Below, piece by piece: positions 45,409 to 54,266 of a stretch of DNA of 64,000 nt (positions are counted from its first letter, which is position 1; each line of letters begins with the position of its first letter). Made by a program: the position numbers and the translations under genes. The DNA is from Pseudanabaena sp. BC1403 (GTDB taxonomy: Bacteria > Cyanobacteriota > Cyanobacteriia > Pseudanabaenales > Pseudanabaenaceae). The notes under the pieces were generated by a model. That model saw only the letters and a program-made list of their open reading frames with translations, searched no databases and had not been told where the DNA came from. Location: contig NZ_PDDM01000003.1 in the NCBI RefSeq assembly GCF_002914585.1, positions 1 to 64,000 on the forward strand, read 5' to 3'.

Positions 45409-45948
45409 CTAGCCCTTTGCTGCTGGCACAACATAGAGAATGCCAGAAATCAACGTGAGTAAGACTGCAATCCAGAAAAAGGCGATCGCATAGGGAATTT
45501 TGACCAATAAAGCGGCAATTGCTATGATTTGCATTACAGTTTTCGCTTTCCCCCAAAAATTTGCACCAACAATTTGCGGTTTACTTGTTTCGCCAGAAAT
45601 CTCCTGACTAGATGCACTCGGCGCACCACGCCAAGCGGTGATCAATAGCTCTCGCGTAATAATTAAAAATACTGCCCAAGCAGGAACCTGACCGAGTTCA
45701 ATGAACAATAAGAATAAGGCGATCGTCAGGACTTTATCGACAAGGGGATCAAGGAATTTACCCAGTTCTGTTATTTGATTAAGTTTTCTTGCTAAATATC
45801 CATCTAGCCAATCGGTAATTGCCGCAATGATAAACACGCTTAGCGCAATTAGGCGAGTAAGTTCGCTATCTTGCCAAAGAAATAGCCCAAAAATAATAGG
45901 AACCGCGATCAACCTTGATAAAGTTACCCAAGTTGGTAATGTAATCAT
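45409..45948 (-). CDS. pgsA: CDP-diacylglycerol-glycerol-3-phosphate phosphatidyltransferase
   Basis: A 179-residue membrane enzyme making phosphatidylglycerol phosphate from CDP-diacylglycerol and glycerol 3-phosphate, the first committed step to phosphatidylglycerol, which photosystems need. The CDP-alcohol phosphotransferase motif is visible: 'DWLDGYLARKLNQITELGKF LDPLVDK' (read without the space), matching D-G-x2-A-R-x8-G-x3-D-x3-D. Start is ATG 45948; the upstream extension lies inside a fold-back hairpin. Four to five hydrophobic helices. Second gene after the GT2-GtrA gene. Confidence 0.93.
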   Translation of the reverse strand: MITLPTWVTLSRLIAVPIIFGLFLWQDSELTRLIALSVFIIAAITDWLDGYLARKLNQITELGKFLDPLVDKVLTIALFLLFIELGQVPAWAVFLIITRELLITAWRGAPSASSQEISGETSKPQIVGANFWGKAKTVMQIIAIAALLVKIPYAIAFFWIAVLLTLISGILYVVPAAKG

Positions 45949-45954
45949 AAATAA

Positions 45955-46003
45955 CCAAATAATATAAAAAGTGGTGCTTTGCACCACTTTTTATATTATT
46001 TGG
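45955..46003. terminator. Fold-back hairpin between GT2-GtrA and pgsA
   Basis: Perfect 23-base arms around TTT, core AGTGGTGC-TTT-GCACCACT. The right arm contains the last codons and stop of the GT2-GtrA gene, so the end of that reading frame is one arm of the palindrome. Confidence 0.8.
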
Positions 46004-47255
46004 TTTGGGTAACTCGCCAGCTAAGTTTGAGATTAAACCAGAAGTTCCATATTGTGACGATCGCGATCGCAATCAAGTTAGCAATATATTTATTGACACC
46101 GAAATAATTGTAAAGGAGATTGAGGATTATCAGATTCAATCCAATCCCCAGTAAGCAAATTAGATTGAACTTCACAAATCTCTTAATTACTTTTTTCCAC
46201 CCAGATTGTTGCTGAGAAAGATCCCGAAATGTCCAGAGATCATTCCAAAGAAAATTATTGAGAACTGCCACTTCAGACGCAATTATCTTACTACGTGTTA
46301 GTCCCCATCCCAGAGAAGAAGCATCACTAAGTAAATAGAAGATTGCCATATCTATAAATACGCCACTCAAGCCAACAAGTCCAAACTTAAAAAAACGTTT
46401 GACAGGAACTCGCAATTTTTCACGTAGTTTGGTAACTCGACCACGCGATCGCAAACGCAATAGATGCAAAATATAATCCACATATTGCCGCCAAGTCACC
46501 TTACTCTCGCCCTCTTGACGTTCTTGAAATACATAGCCAACCTCAGCAACAGAGCCAATATTGCCGCGCCCAAGTACTTCAATCAAAATTTTATAGCCTA
46601 AGGGATTCATCGGACAGTTAGCGATCGCACTGCGCCTGACCATAAAATAGCCACTCATCGGATCAGAAACTCGACCGATTACATTAGGTAAAATGAGCAG
46701 ACCTAGCATCTGTGCGCCCCTTGATAGAACCCGCCGCATAAATCCCCAATCGCTGACACCGCCACCCTCGACATGGCGACTAGCCACCGCTAAATCTGCT
46801 CCCTTCGCCATTTCATCAAGCATCTTAATCAGCGTTTCTGGTGGATGCTGCAAATCTCCATCAATCACCCCCAAAATCTCTCCTTGCGAAGATTGCCAAC
46901 CCCGAATCACCGCTGTCGAAAGCCCTTTCTCTCCTTGACGACGCATTACTCGCAATTGAGGATAGTTTGGCAATAGATCTAATCCAACTTGCCAAGTCAA
47001 ATCTGGACTATCATCATCAACGATAATTAACTCATAGTTTTCATGGAAATAATTATTTAATAACTGAGTCAGGATTTCCACTAGCTTCGCTAAGTTCTTG
47101 CTCTCATTGTAAGTAGGTACAATTAGCGAAAATTTAACTAGGTTCGCCTGCGACTGAGAAACTTGATCAAAATTTGACTCATCTACACTTTCAGAGAAGA
47201 GAAGTTCATTAACTTGAAATGTGCCCAGAGGAACAGAGATGAGAGAGTAGGACAT
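45996..47255 (-). CDS. Dolichol-phosphate mannosyltransferase-like GT2 with GtrA domain
   Basis: A 419-residue fusion. The family 2 glycosyltransferase (38-265) has 'FSLIVPTYNESKNLAKLV', 'VDDDSPD' and 'GVIDGDLQHPPE' (the DxD metal site). A GtrA-type four-helix membrane domain (about 285-415) follows. It is expected to load a sugar, often mannose or glucose, onto a polyprenyl phosphate and help flip it for surface glycans. Its last codons are inside a fold-back hairpin. Upstream of pgsA in the same direction. Confidence 0.9.
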   Translation of the reverse strand: MSYSLISVPLGTFQVNELLFSESVDESNFDQVSQSQANLVKFSLIVPTYNESKNLAKLVEILTQLLNNYFHENYELIIVDDDSPDLTWQVGLDLLPNYPQLRVMRRQGEKGLSTAVIRGWQSSQGEILGVIDGDLQHPPETLIKMLDEMAKGADLAVASRHVEGGGVSDWGFMRRVLSRGAQMLGLLILPNVIGRVSDPMSGYFMVRRSAIANCPMNPLGYKILIEVLGRGNIGSVAEVGYVFQERQEGESKVTWRQYVDYILHLLRLRSRGRVTKLREKLRVPVKRFFKFGLVGLSGVFIDMAIFYLLSDASSLGWGLTRSKIIASEVAVLNNFLWNDLWTFRDLSQQQSGWKKVIKRFVKFNLICLLGIGLNLIILNLLYNYFGVNKYIANLIAIAIVTIWNFWFNLKLSWRVTQTK

Positions 47256-47656
47256 TATCTAACAATTAAAAAGAATTTTATGGCGACCCAATCTAAGGAA
47301 TGGGTGATTATTTTAGGACTTACGCAAAAGAACGAGTAGGGGCAATTCATGAATTGCCCTTACGATAAAATGAGATAAAATGAGGATTTTAGGGCATTTT
47401 TGCGCAAGTCCTATATTTGCTATATCTACAATGGACTTTAGACTAACTTACAACAAATTGTGAATAAGCGAGCCACTATATTTTTATAAAAGCCATGCGA
47501 AGCATAGCTTTTATGAAAATATGGATTAAGCGATCCAAAAATTCATGGAAAACATATGTAGTGTAATTTCTGAGCGCTCTTAGATGATAATGTATTGGGT
47601 TGGGTAGCGAAAACTTCCCTGTCTATGTAGCTCAAAACACCTGCACAGATAACATT
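47256..47656. other. Intergenic region with small MITE-like element
   Basis: 401 bp of divergent promoter DNA without a gene. It holds a 100-bp element with terminal inverted repeats at 47314-47413 and an imperfect hairpin at 47478-47522 with core CCATGC-GAA-GCATAG. Confidence 0.6.
47314..47413. mobile_element. 100-bp MITE-like element, TAGGACTTACGC ends
   Basis: Ends TAGGACTTACGCAAAA and TTTTTGCGCAAGTCCTA are inverted with one mismatch in the first 12 bases. The interior has a GGGCAATTCATGAATTGCCC palindrome. TAGGACTTACGCA ends are frequent in cyanobacterial intergenic repeats as I recall. No coding capacity. Confidence 0.65.
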
Positions 47657-49003
47657 ATGGTTCAAAAAGCCGCAAAAAATAGCTTCGTTGCCTTAGAAGG
47701 TGTTGGTAAGTCTTACTTACAGCCAAATGGGCAGACTATTTCGATTATTGAAAATATTAATTGTCAGTTGCAAGTAGGTGAAATTATTGCTTTGTTAGGA
47801 CCATCAGGCTCTGGCAAGTCAACATTAATGCGAATGATTGCTGGGTTAATCCCACCTTCCTCTGGGAAAGTACTTTATTACAATCGCCCATTAGTAGGAT
47901 TAAACCCAGGGGTAGCGATCGTTTTTCAAAATTTTGCACTTTATCCTTGGTTAACTGTCTTAGAGAATGTAGAACTTGGGCTAAAAGCAAAGGGAGAAGC
48001 AAAGGATACTAGAGAGCAAAAAGCCCTTCGGATGATCGATGTGATTGGTTTAGATGGATTTGAGAATGCTTATCCTAAAGAGCTATCAGGCGGGATGCGT
48101 CAGCGTGTTGGTTTTGCCAGAGCTTTGGCGGTGGAGCCAGAATTGTTATGTATGGATGAGCCATTTTCGGCATTGGATGTGTTAACTGCCGAGAACTTAC
48201 GTTTTGAGTTGCTTGACCTTTGGCTAGAAAAACGTATTCCCACTAAGTCAATTTTGATCGTGACGCATGGGATTGAAGAGGCGGTGACGCTTGCCGATCG
48301 CGTAATTGTTTTGGGGCGTAACCCTGGGCGAATTCGTGCTGATTTGCCAATTACACTCCCCCATTATCGCGATCGCAAAAGCCCTGAGTTCCAAGCCTTA
48401 GTTGACCAAGTTTACAAGATCTTGACAAATCCTGATCTGCCAGATTTATCGACGCAGACTGCCACCACCACGACTTCCAGCTCTGAGCCTAAAACTCAAG
48501 CAAAATATCAATCCCTTCCCCATGTCCGCATTGGCTCAGTAGCTGGCTTATTAGAACTTCTGGAAGGTCGTCAAGATAAAGATCTATATCGAATTGCTCA
48601 AGAACTTTTGTTGGAAGTAGATGATATATTGCCAATTGTGGACGCTAGCAAACTAATGGAACTAGTTGCGGTCACGGAGGGTGATATTCAACTATCAGCG
48701 ATCGGTGAGAATTTTATTAATAGTAATATTGATGAGCGCAAAGCAATTATTCGCGATCTTTTGCAAAAGAATATTCGCTTAGTCCAACAAATTTGCCAGC
48801 TTTTGCAGGCCAAGCGTAATCATCGCATTTCGGAGGAATTAGTTCTCGATCTTTTAGAGAATCATTTCACTAGTAAAGAAGCTCAGCGCCAACTCAGGAC
48901 AGCAATGGACTGGGGACGCTATGCTGAATTATTCAGCTATGACGAACCTTCAGGTGAAATCTTTATTGAAGAGAGTACTACAGAAACTGAAGAGTCTGAA
49001 TAA
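47657..49003 (+). CDS. ABC transporter ATPase with AAA-associated C-domain
   Basis: A 448-residue ATP-binding subunit of the nitrate/sulfonate/taurine class. Walker A is at 48-56 (GPSGSGKST), the signature is 'LSGGMRQRVG', Walker B is 'LLCMDEPFSALD' and the switch His is in 'IVTHGIEEA'. After residue 285 comes an AAA_assoc_C-type domain (PF09821 family, about 310-440) that is thought to regulate such transporters. ATG 47657 is chosen over a TTG 19 codons upstream. It precedes the fused permease by 287 bp containing three hairpins. Confidence 0.9.
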   Translation: MVQKAAKNSFVALEGVGKSYLQPNGQTISIIENINCQLQVGEIIALLGPSGSGKSTLMRMIAGLIPPSSGKVLYYNRPLVGLNPGVAIVFQNFALYPWLTVLENVELGLKAKGEAKDTREQKALRMIDVIGLDGFENAYPKELSGGMRQRVGFARALAVEPELLCMDEPFSALDVLTAENLRFELLDLWLEKRIPTKSILIVTHGIEEAVTLADRVIVLGRNPGRIRADLPITLPHYRDRKSPEFQALVDQVYKILTNPDLPDLSTQTATTTTSSSEPKTQAKYQSLPHVRIGSVAGLLELLEGRQDKDLYRIAQELLLEVDDILPIVDASKLMELVAVTEGDIQLSAIGENFINSNIDERKAIIRDLLQKNIRLVQQICQLLQAKRNHRISEELVLDLLENHFTSKEAQRQLRTAMDWGRYAELFSYDEPSGEIFIEESTTETEESE

Positions 49004-49007
49004 ATTA

Positions 49008-49214
49008 AGATAGGCAGCGGAAATCGCCGCCTATCTTACAGCGCTTTGTGTTCAAGCCCAAAACAATAAATTATTGAAAAGTGTTGCGAAGCAACACTTT
49101 TCAATAATTTATTGTGGTTCGTTTGATCGTAAGTAACTAAGCAAAACTAAATATAAAACCCCAGAATTTGTACCGCCCACTAAGCGGGCGGTACAAATTC
49201 TGACCCTAGGTTTT
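49008..49214. repeat. Three hairpins between ATPase and permease genes
   Basis: 49008-49036 pairs AGATAGGC with GCCTATCT. 49063-49115 is a perfect 25-base-arm fold-back with core AAAGTGTTGC-GAA-GCAACACTTT. 49156-49214 is an imperfect hairpin around GTACCGCCCACTAAGCGGGC. They may reduce but need not prevent read-through into the permease. Confidence 0.75.
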
Positions 49215-49290
49215 TAATTTTGCTTAGCTACTTCAATTGCTGTAAATGTCAATCGTAAATCGCCTAATTCATGTTTAGTCTGGATTGCTT

Positions 49291-51021
49291 ATGTATCAGC
49301 CCACTATCGATCCCAAATCAAAATTTAGCTCGCGTTGGAGCCTTGGTGATGTTTTACTACCTTTGGCGATCATTGCTTTTATATTCATCATTGTACAAAC
49401 TGCTAGGAACTTTACAGGTACTTACGAAAGTGGCTATGTAGTTAATCTATCCCTGAGTTTTTTACCTAGTTACGCATTGCAAACACTAGTGAGAATGTTG
49501 GCTGCATACTCGATCTCGTTGGTGTTTAGCCTCTTATATGCCTATGTCGCCTATCGTTCGGCTTTGTGGTCAAAGGTTCTCATTCCTCTATTAGATGTTC
49601 TCCAGTCGATTCCAGTACTGTCATTTTTGCCTGCTGTTGTACTTGCTTTAGTAGGTTTGTTTCCTGGGCAACGATTGGGAATTGAGATTGCTTCGATTTT
49701 ACTGATTTTTACGGGCATGACTTGGAATATGACCTTTAGTTTTTATCAATCGCTAAGTAGTATTCCTAAAGAATTGATCGAAGCAAGTCAAGTTTATCGG
49801 CTCGGAGCTTGGCAGCGTTTCTGGACGCTAGAACTACCTTCAGGCGTGGTGGGTTTAGTTTGGAATAGTGTGATGTCTGTGGCTGGCGGTTGGTTCTTTT
49901 TGATGCAAACAGAATCATTTACGCTCTCCAATCGAGACTTTACGCTTCCAGGACTAGGTTCATTTCTGAAGGCGGCGGCAGATGCAGGCGATAACCGAGC
50001 AATTTTTAGTGGACTAGTGGTTTTAATTGGCATAATTACGATCATTGATTATTTTGTGTGGAGACCTCTAATTGCTTGGGCTGAGAAGTTTAAAAATGAG
50101 ACGGTTGAAGCTGCTCAAGTACCAGAATCACGAGTACTAGACTTTTTAAGGCGATCGCCTACGATGCGAATTATTAGCGATCGCTTGCTTATGCCAATCT
50201 CTGAAGCTGTCAATCATAGCTTTAGACGTAAAGCTCCAAGCTCTCTGATTAGTCTGCATAAAACATCGCAGTGGATTAATTGGTTTAACTGGCTATTAGT
50301 TGGGTTAGCAGGTTTTATTGTTTTGAGTGGTGCATCAAGTGCGATCGCGTTACTGAGTCATATGCCATTGAATTCTTGGAAACAAGTAGCGATCGGTGCT
50401 CTTTTTACTGCTATTCGAGTATTTATCGTCCTAATTATTTCTTTAATAATCACGGTTCCGATCGGAGTATCGATCGGGAGAAATCCTAAGCTAGCCCAGT
50501 TTTTGCAGCCAATTGTCCAAATCGCCGCTTCAGTTCCTGCGACAGCTTTATTTCCAGTTCTATTATTGTATTTAGGGAATATGGCTGGTGGTTTGGATAT
50601 TGGTGCAGTGATCCTGATGACTTTAGGAAGTATGTGGTACATTCTGTTCAATGTAATTGCTGGAGCACAAGCTATTCCTTCAGAACTGTTTGAAGCAGCG
50701 CGAGTATATAAACTTTCTCCATTGCAACGTTGGAAGACTTTGATTTTGCCAGGGATTTTTCCGTATTTAGTGACAGGGATTATTACAGCCGTTGGGGGTG
50801 CATGGAATGCGAGTATTGCTGGCGAATATGTCAAGTTTCAAGGAAGAGTGCTGACAGCAACGGGGCTAGGATCGACAATTACGCAAGCCTCGGACGTGGG
50901 GGATTTCCCACTTTTGCTGGCTTCCACCATTGTGATGTCGCTACTAGTTGTCACAACTAATCGCTTAGTGTGGCGACCACTTTATCGATTGGCTCAGGCT
51001 AAGTATCAATTAGTTGTTTAA
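49291..51021 (+). CDS. Fused double ABC permease, nitrate/sulfonate class
   Basis: A 576-residue membrane protein with two BPD_transp_1 domains in tandem. Domain one (about 20-270) has the EAA loop 'LIEASQVYRLGAWQRFWTLE'. Domain two (about 325-575) has 'LFEAARVYKLSPLQRWKTLI'. Each half has about six helices, so one polypeptide may serve as the whole membrane part. Works with the ATPase just upstream and probably with the lipoprotein at 36859, 10 kb away. ATG 49291 and TTG 49285 are both possible starts. Confidence 0.9.
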   Translation: MYQPTIDPKSKFSSRWSLGDVLLPLAIIAFIFIIVQTARNFTGTYESGYVVNLSLSFLPSYALQTLVRMLAAYSISLVFSLLYAYVAYRSALWSKVLIPLLDVLQSIPVLSFLPAVVLALVGLFPGQRLGIEIASILLIFTGMTWNMTFSFYQSLSSIPKELIEASQVYRLGAWQRFWTLELPSGVVGLVWNSVMSVAGGWFFLMQTESFTLSNRDFTLPGLGSFLKAAADAGDNRAIFSGLVVLIGIITIIDYFVWRPLIAWAEKFKNETVEAAQVPESRVLDFLRRSPTMRIISDRLLMPISEAVNHSFRRKAPSSLISLHKTSQWINWFNWLLVGLAGFIVLSGASSAIALLSHMPLNSWKQVAIGALFTAIRVFIVLIISLIITVPIGVSIGRNPKLAQFLQPIVQIAASVPATALFPVLLLYLGNMAGGLDIGAVILMTLGSMWYILFNVIAGAQAIPSELFEAARVYKLSPLQRWKTLILPGIFPYLVTGIITAVGGAWNASIAGEYVKFQGRVLTATGLGSTITQASDVGDFPLLLASTIVMSLLVVTTNRLVWRPLYRLAQAKYQLVV

Positions 51022-51048
51022 GGGAACTCCAAGGAAAAAATGATCCAT

Positions 51049-51105
51049 ATAGAGCCCAAAAACATAGCGGCGGGCTACGCCCGCCGCTATGTTTTTGGGC
51101 TCTAT
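51049..51105. terminator. Fold-back hairpin after permease
   Basis: Perfect 27-base arms around TAC, core GCGGCGGGC-TAC-GCCCGCCGC, 28 bp after the permease stop. Confidence 0.8.
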
Positions 51106-51140
51106 TATTTTGTATAAGAGCATTATTGCTTTGATTAATG

Positions 51141-51228
51141 ACAAAACTTTGCTGGACATTATCTAGGCTAAAAAGAAAGGCTGCAAGGCAGCCTTTCTTT
51201 TTAGTTACAAAACTTTGCTTGACATTAT
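51141..51228 (+). promoter_or_regulatory. Direct repeats flanking a hairpin upstream of heme oxygenase
   Basis: ACAAAACTTTGCTGGACATT-AT (51141-51162) and ACAAAACTTTGCTTGACATT-AT (51207-51228) differ at one base and flank a perfect hairpin with 17-base arms at 51168-51204. The downstream copy contains TTGACA, a possible -35 box, and ends 53 bp before the heme oxygenase start. Confidence 0.6.
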
Positions 51229-51280
51229 ATATAGGTATAAGGTCTAGGATGCAGTGATTAAGTTTAGTGAGTAAATACCG

Positions 51281-52015
51281 ATGACTAGTCACTTAGCTAC
51301 CCGTCTACGCGAAGGTACACAACAGTCTCATACAGCCGCCGAAAACACCGCATTTATGAAGTGCTTTCTTAAGGGAATTGTGGAAATTGTTCCTTTTAGA
51401 AAATTATTGGCTAATCTTTACCTTGTTTACAGTACGCTTGAGGCAGAGTTAAAGCGTCATGCCGATCATCCCATCGTTGGCAAAATGTATTTCCCAGAAA
51501 TCGATCGCCAAGCAAATTTAGAACAAGATTTGGCTTTCTATTTTGGTGATAATTGGCGTTCAGAACTTATTCCTTTAAAAGCAGGACAGGTTTATGTCGA
51601 TCGCATTCTGGAAATTTCTAACACTGATCCAGCCCTTCTCATTGCCCATTCCTACACGCGCTATATGGGAGATCTGTCAGGTGGACAGGCTTTGAAACAT
51701 ATTATTCGTTCGGCTTTGGATTTGCCAAGCGATCGCGGTACAACTTTCTATGAATTTGACCAACTACCAACCATTGAGGCAAAGAGAGATTTTAAGGATA
51801 AGTATCGACATACGCTAGATTCTCTGGTTGTGGATGAAGACACAATTTTGAGAATTGTGGAAGAGGCAAACTATGCTTTTACACTCAATCGCAATGTGGT
51901 AGATGAGTTAGAAGCCGATGTTAGAGCAGTAGTTGATCCCCATGTTTTTGAGCTACTTACTAAGCAGAATCGCGTCGGTAGCACAACACATCACGATCGC
52001 ATGGTATCAGTCTAA
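51281..52015 (+). CDS. ho: Heme oxygenase (biliverdin-producing)
   Basis: A 244-residue HO of the cyanobacterial/plant type. The proximal heme ligand is His17 ('QQSHTAAENT') and the distal helix glycines are in 'YMGDLSGGQAL'. It opens heme to biliverdin, the precursor of phycocyanobilin for phycobiliproteins and cyanobacteriochromes. The order HO, HemN, then AcsF further downstream is that of the ho2-hemN-chlAII low-oxygen cluster, so this is probably the HO2-type enzyme. That is inferred from context, since HO1 and HO2 are hard to tell apart by eye. Confidence 0.93.
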   Translation: MTSHLATRLREGTQQSHTAAENTAFMKCFLKGIVEIVPFRKLLANLYLVYSTLEAELKRHADHPIVGKMYFPEIDRQANLEQDLAFYFGDNWRSELIPLKAGQVYVDRILEISNTDPALLIAHSYTRYMGDLSGGQALKHIIRSALDLPSDRGTTFYEFDQLPTIEAKRDFKDKYRHTLDSLVVDEDTILRIVEEANYAFTLNRNVVDELEADVRAVVDPHVFELLTKQNRVGSTTHHDRMVSV

Positions 52016-52046
52016 AGGACAAGAGGAATTTAAGGGATTTGAATGG

Positions 52047-53447
52047 ATGAGCACATTATCACAAGCAGTTAAATTTGATATTAATTTATTACATAAATAC
52101 AATCAGCCAGTTCCACGCTATACCAGCTATCCACCAGCTACAGAATTAAATGAAGATTTTGATGAGATGGATTTTCGAGGAGCGATCGCCTTAGGGAATT
52201 TGCAGAAAACTCCGCTATCTCTCTATGCTCATATTCCTTTTTGTGACGAACCCTGTTATTTTTGTGGTTGCAACACCGTAATTAGCAATCGGAAGGAAAT
52301 TGCTGAGCCTTATTTAGGTTATTTGATCCGTCACATTGCCCAAGTTGCAGCAACCGTGCATCGCGATCGCTTAGTCCAACAAATGCACTGGGGCGGTGGC
52401 ACTCCCAATTATTTCTCCCTCGATCAAGTAGAACGCCTGTGGCATTGTCTACAAGAGCATTTTACCTTTGCTGCTGATGCGGAAATTTCCATCGAAGTGA
52501 ATCCGCGATCGCTGACTAAAGAATATTTGCAAGGCTTAAGAAATCTCGGATTTAATCGCATTAGCTTTGGTATTCAGGATTTTAACTTCAAAGTTCAAGA
52601 AGCCGTCAATCGCATTCAGCCAGAAGAGATGCTCTTTGATGGAATGCGTTGGATGCGCGAAGTGGGATTTGAAGGCGTAAATGTGGATTTAATCTATGGA
52701 TTACCTTTCCAAACCCTAGAGACATTCCGCGAAACCCTCGCCAAAACGATCGCGCTTAATCCCGATCGCATTGCCGTGTTTAACTTCGCCTATGTGCCTT
52801 GGCTGAAGCCATTACAAAAGAAGAAAATCGATCCCGAAACTTTGCCTTCACCAGAAGAGAAGTTGCAAATTATGGAAATGACGATTGAAACCTTAACCAA
52901 GCATGGTTATGTGTTTATCGGCATGGATCACTTCGCCAAACCCAATGATGAATTGGCGATCGCTCAGCGAGAAGGTAATTTACATCGTAATTTCCAAGGA
53001 TATACGACCAAGCCTGAATCTGACCTCTTAGGCTTCGGCATGACCTCGATCAGTATGCTGCAAAACGTCTATACCCAAAATCATAAGGGTTTACAGGACT
53101 TTTATAAGGCGATCGATGCAAGCGAATTGCCAATTGAGCGCGGTGTCACACTCAATGCCGACGACATTTTGCGCCGTTCCATCATTATGGAACTGATGTG
53201 TCAATTTGAACTCTCACAGCAAGAGATTGAAGCGAAATATCACTTAACCTGCGATCGCGATTTTGGCAAATATTTTGCACCAGAACGCTTGCAGTTGCGG
53301 CAGTTAGAAGTAGATGGCTTGATCGAAATAGAACGGGATCATATTGAGGTTACTCCTGCGGGACGCTTGTTAATCCGTAATATTGCCTCAGTGTTTGATG
53401 CCTATCTGAAAAAGAACGATCTTGGGAAGTTCTCAAGGTCAGTCTAG
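52047..53447 (+). CDS. hemN: Oxygen-independent coproporphyrinogen III dehydrogenase
   Basis: A 466-residue radical SAM enzyme oxidising coproporphyrinogen III to protoporphyrinogen IX without oxygen. The cluster cysteines are Cys66, Cys70 and Cys73 ('HIPFCDEPCYFCGC'), with an extra Cys75 as in true HemN. 'HWGGGTPNYFSLDQVERL' and 'SIEVNPRSLTKEYL' are also HemN motifs, and the N-terminal 'RYTSYPPA' helps separate it from HemW-like proteins. Start is ATG 52047 with AAGGGA upstream; the longer frame overlapping ho is rejected. It begins 31 bp after ho. Confidence 0.95.
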   Translation: MSTLSQAVKFDINLLHKYNQPVPRYTSYPPATELNEDFDEMDFRGAIALGNLQKTPLSLYAHIPFCDEPCYFCGCNTVISNRKEIAEPYLGYLIRHIAQVAATVHRDRLVQQMHWGGGTPNYFSLDQVERLWHCLQEHFTFAADAEISIEVNPRSLTKEYLQGLRNLGFNRISFGIQDFNFKVQEAVNRIQPEEMLFDGMRWMREVGFEGVNVDLIYGLPFQTLETFRETLAKTIALNPDRIAVFNFAYVPWLKPLQKKKIDPETLPSPEEKLQIMEMTIETLTKHGYVFIGMDHFAKPNDELAIAQREGNLHRNFQGYTTKPESDLLGFGMTSISMLQNVYTQNHKGLQDFYKAIDASELPIERGVTLNADDILRRSIIMELMCQFELSQQEIEAKYHLTCDRDFGKYFAPERLQLRQLEVDGLIEIERDHIEVTPAGRLLIRNIASVFDAYLKKNDLGKFSRSV

Positions 53448-53455
53448 ATATGAAG

Positions 53456-53587
53456 CCCTTTAAGAATTGTCTGGATCCCCCCCAGCCCCCCTTAAAAAGG
53501 GGGGAGAATTAAATTCTTCCCCCTTTTTAAGGGGGATTGAGGGGGATCTCTTAGAGTCTTTGACCGTAGAAAGTAATTCTTAAATGG
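53456..53587. mobile_element. C/G-rich MITE-like element, copy 3
   Basis: 132 bp from CCCTTTAAGAATT to AATTCTTAAATGG, with the GATCCCCCCCAGCCCCCCTT / AAGGGGGATTGAGGGGGATC palindrome and the tail CTCTTAGAGTCTTTGACCG. Inverted relative to copy 1. Its right end supplies an ATG (53584) in frame with the next gene. Confidence 0.8.
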
Positions 53588-53625
53588 CTTCTAAAGTTGC
53601 GATCGCAGAAACATTGGAGATTGAC

Positions 53626-54204
53626 ATGACACCACAACTCAATATCATGGGCTATCTGAATCGCTCTGAGGTAAATGGGCCTGGTTGTCGTGCTGTGGTC
53701 TGGGTACAGGGTTGCTGGCGCGAATGTCCAGACTGCTTTAATCCCTCCTCTTGGTATTTCGATGTTAATCAACTCGTGTCAGTAGAGGATCTCGCAGAAA
53801 GAATACTCAGTGATCCTGCTAATCAAGGAGTCACCTTTTCTGGAGGTGAGCCATTTTTGCAGGCTCCTGCTCTAGCTGCCCTTGCCAAGCAGGTTAAAGC
53901 CGCAGGACTGAATGTGATGTCGTTTACGGGATATACATTATCGGAACTGCGATCGCCTAGTGCTCCTGAGGGAGCTGAGGATCTCCTCGACCAACTTGAT
54001 ATTTTGATAGATGGCCCCTATGTTTCGGCTCTTGCCATTCATGCGCCCGATTCTCCTGTTTCGTCGCGCAATCAGCGTTTACATGTCTTTAATCCCGCTT
54101 TTGCAGACAAAATTGACTGGGCAAGCGATCAAACCGAAATCCATATTCTTAAGGATGGTACTCGTGTTTTTACTGGATTTCGCGGACAAATGGACTTCGG
54201 TTAA
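53626..54204 (+). CDS. NrdG-like 4Fe-4S/radical SAM activase family protein
   Basis: A 192-residue protein. Start is ATG 53626, preceded by GGAG at 6 bp; the ATG at 53584 comes from the adjacent MITE end and is rejected. The cluster motif is Cys30-x3-Cys34-x2-Cys37 ('GCWRECPDCFNP'), then 'GVTFSGGEPFLQ' (SAM-binding GGE). This is the single-cluster domain of anaerobic ribonucleotide reductase activases, though no nrdD is in the window. Members next to heme genes in cyanobacteria have no proven role. The position between hemN and a hemerythrin suggests low-oxygen expression. Confidence 0.85.
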   Translation: MTPQLNIMGYLNRSEVNGPGCRAVVWVQGCWRECPDCFNPSSWYFDVNQLVSVEDLAERILSDPANQGVTFSGGEPFLQAPALAALAKQVKAAGLNVMSFTGYTLSELRSPSAPEGAEDLLDQLDILIDGPYVSALAIHAPDSPVSSRNQRLHVFNPAFADKIDWASDQTEIHILKDGTRVFTGFRGQMDFG

Positions 54205-54266
54205 ATCCGCTTTCAAACACGTTTGTGCTTCGCACAACCTAACACATACATTGTTTCTACAAATTC

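Noticed and set aside
45949-45987. Extended PgsA N-terminus
   Set aside because: It is encoded by the hairpin at 45955-46003; family members start at the MITLPTWVTLSR-like position.
47314-47413. Possible small insertion sequence
   Set aside because: Only 100 bp with terminal repeats and no transposase frame, so listed as a MITE-like element, not an IS.
51933-52046. HemN start overlapping the heme oxygenase gene
   Set aside because: The extension is in another frame of ho and does not resemble HemN; ATG 52047 has AAGGGA upstream and gives the normal N-terminus.
53584-53625. Upstream ATG for the NrdG-like protein
   Set aside because: The ATG belongs to the terminal repeat of a MITE-like element; ATG 53626 has a good ribosome site.
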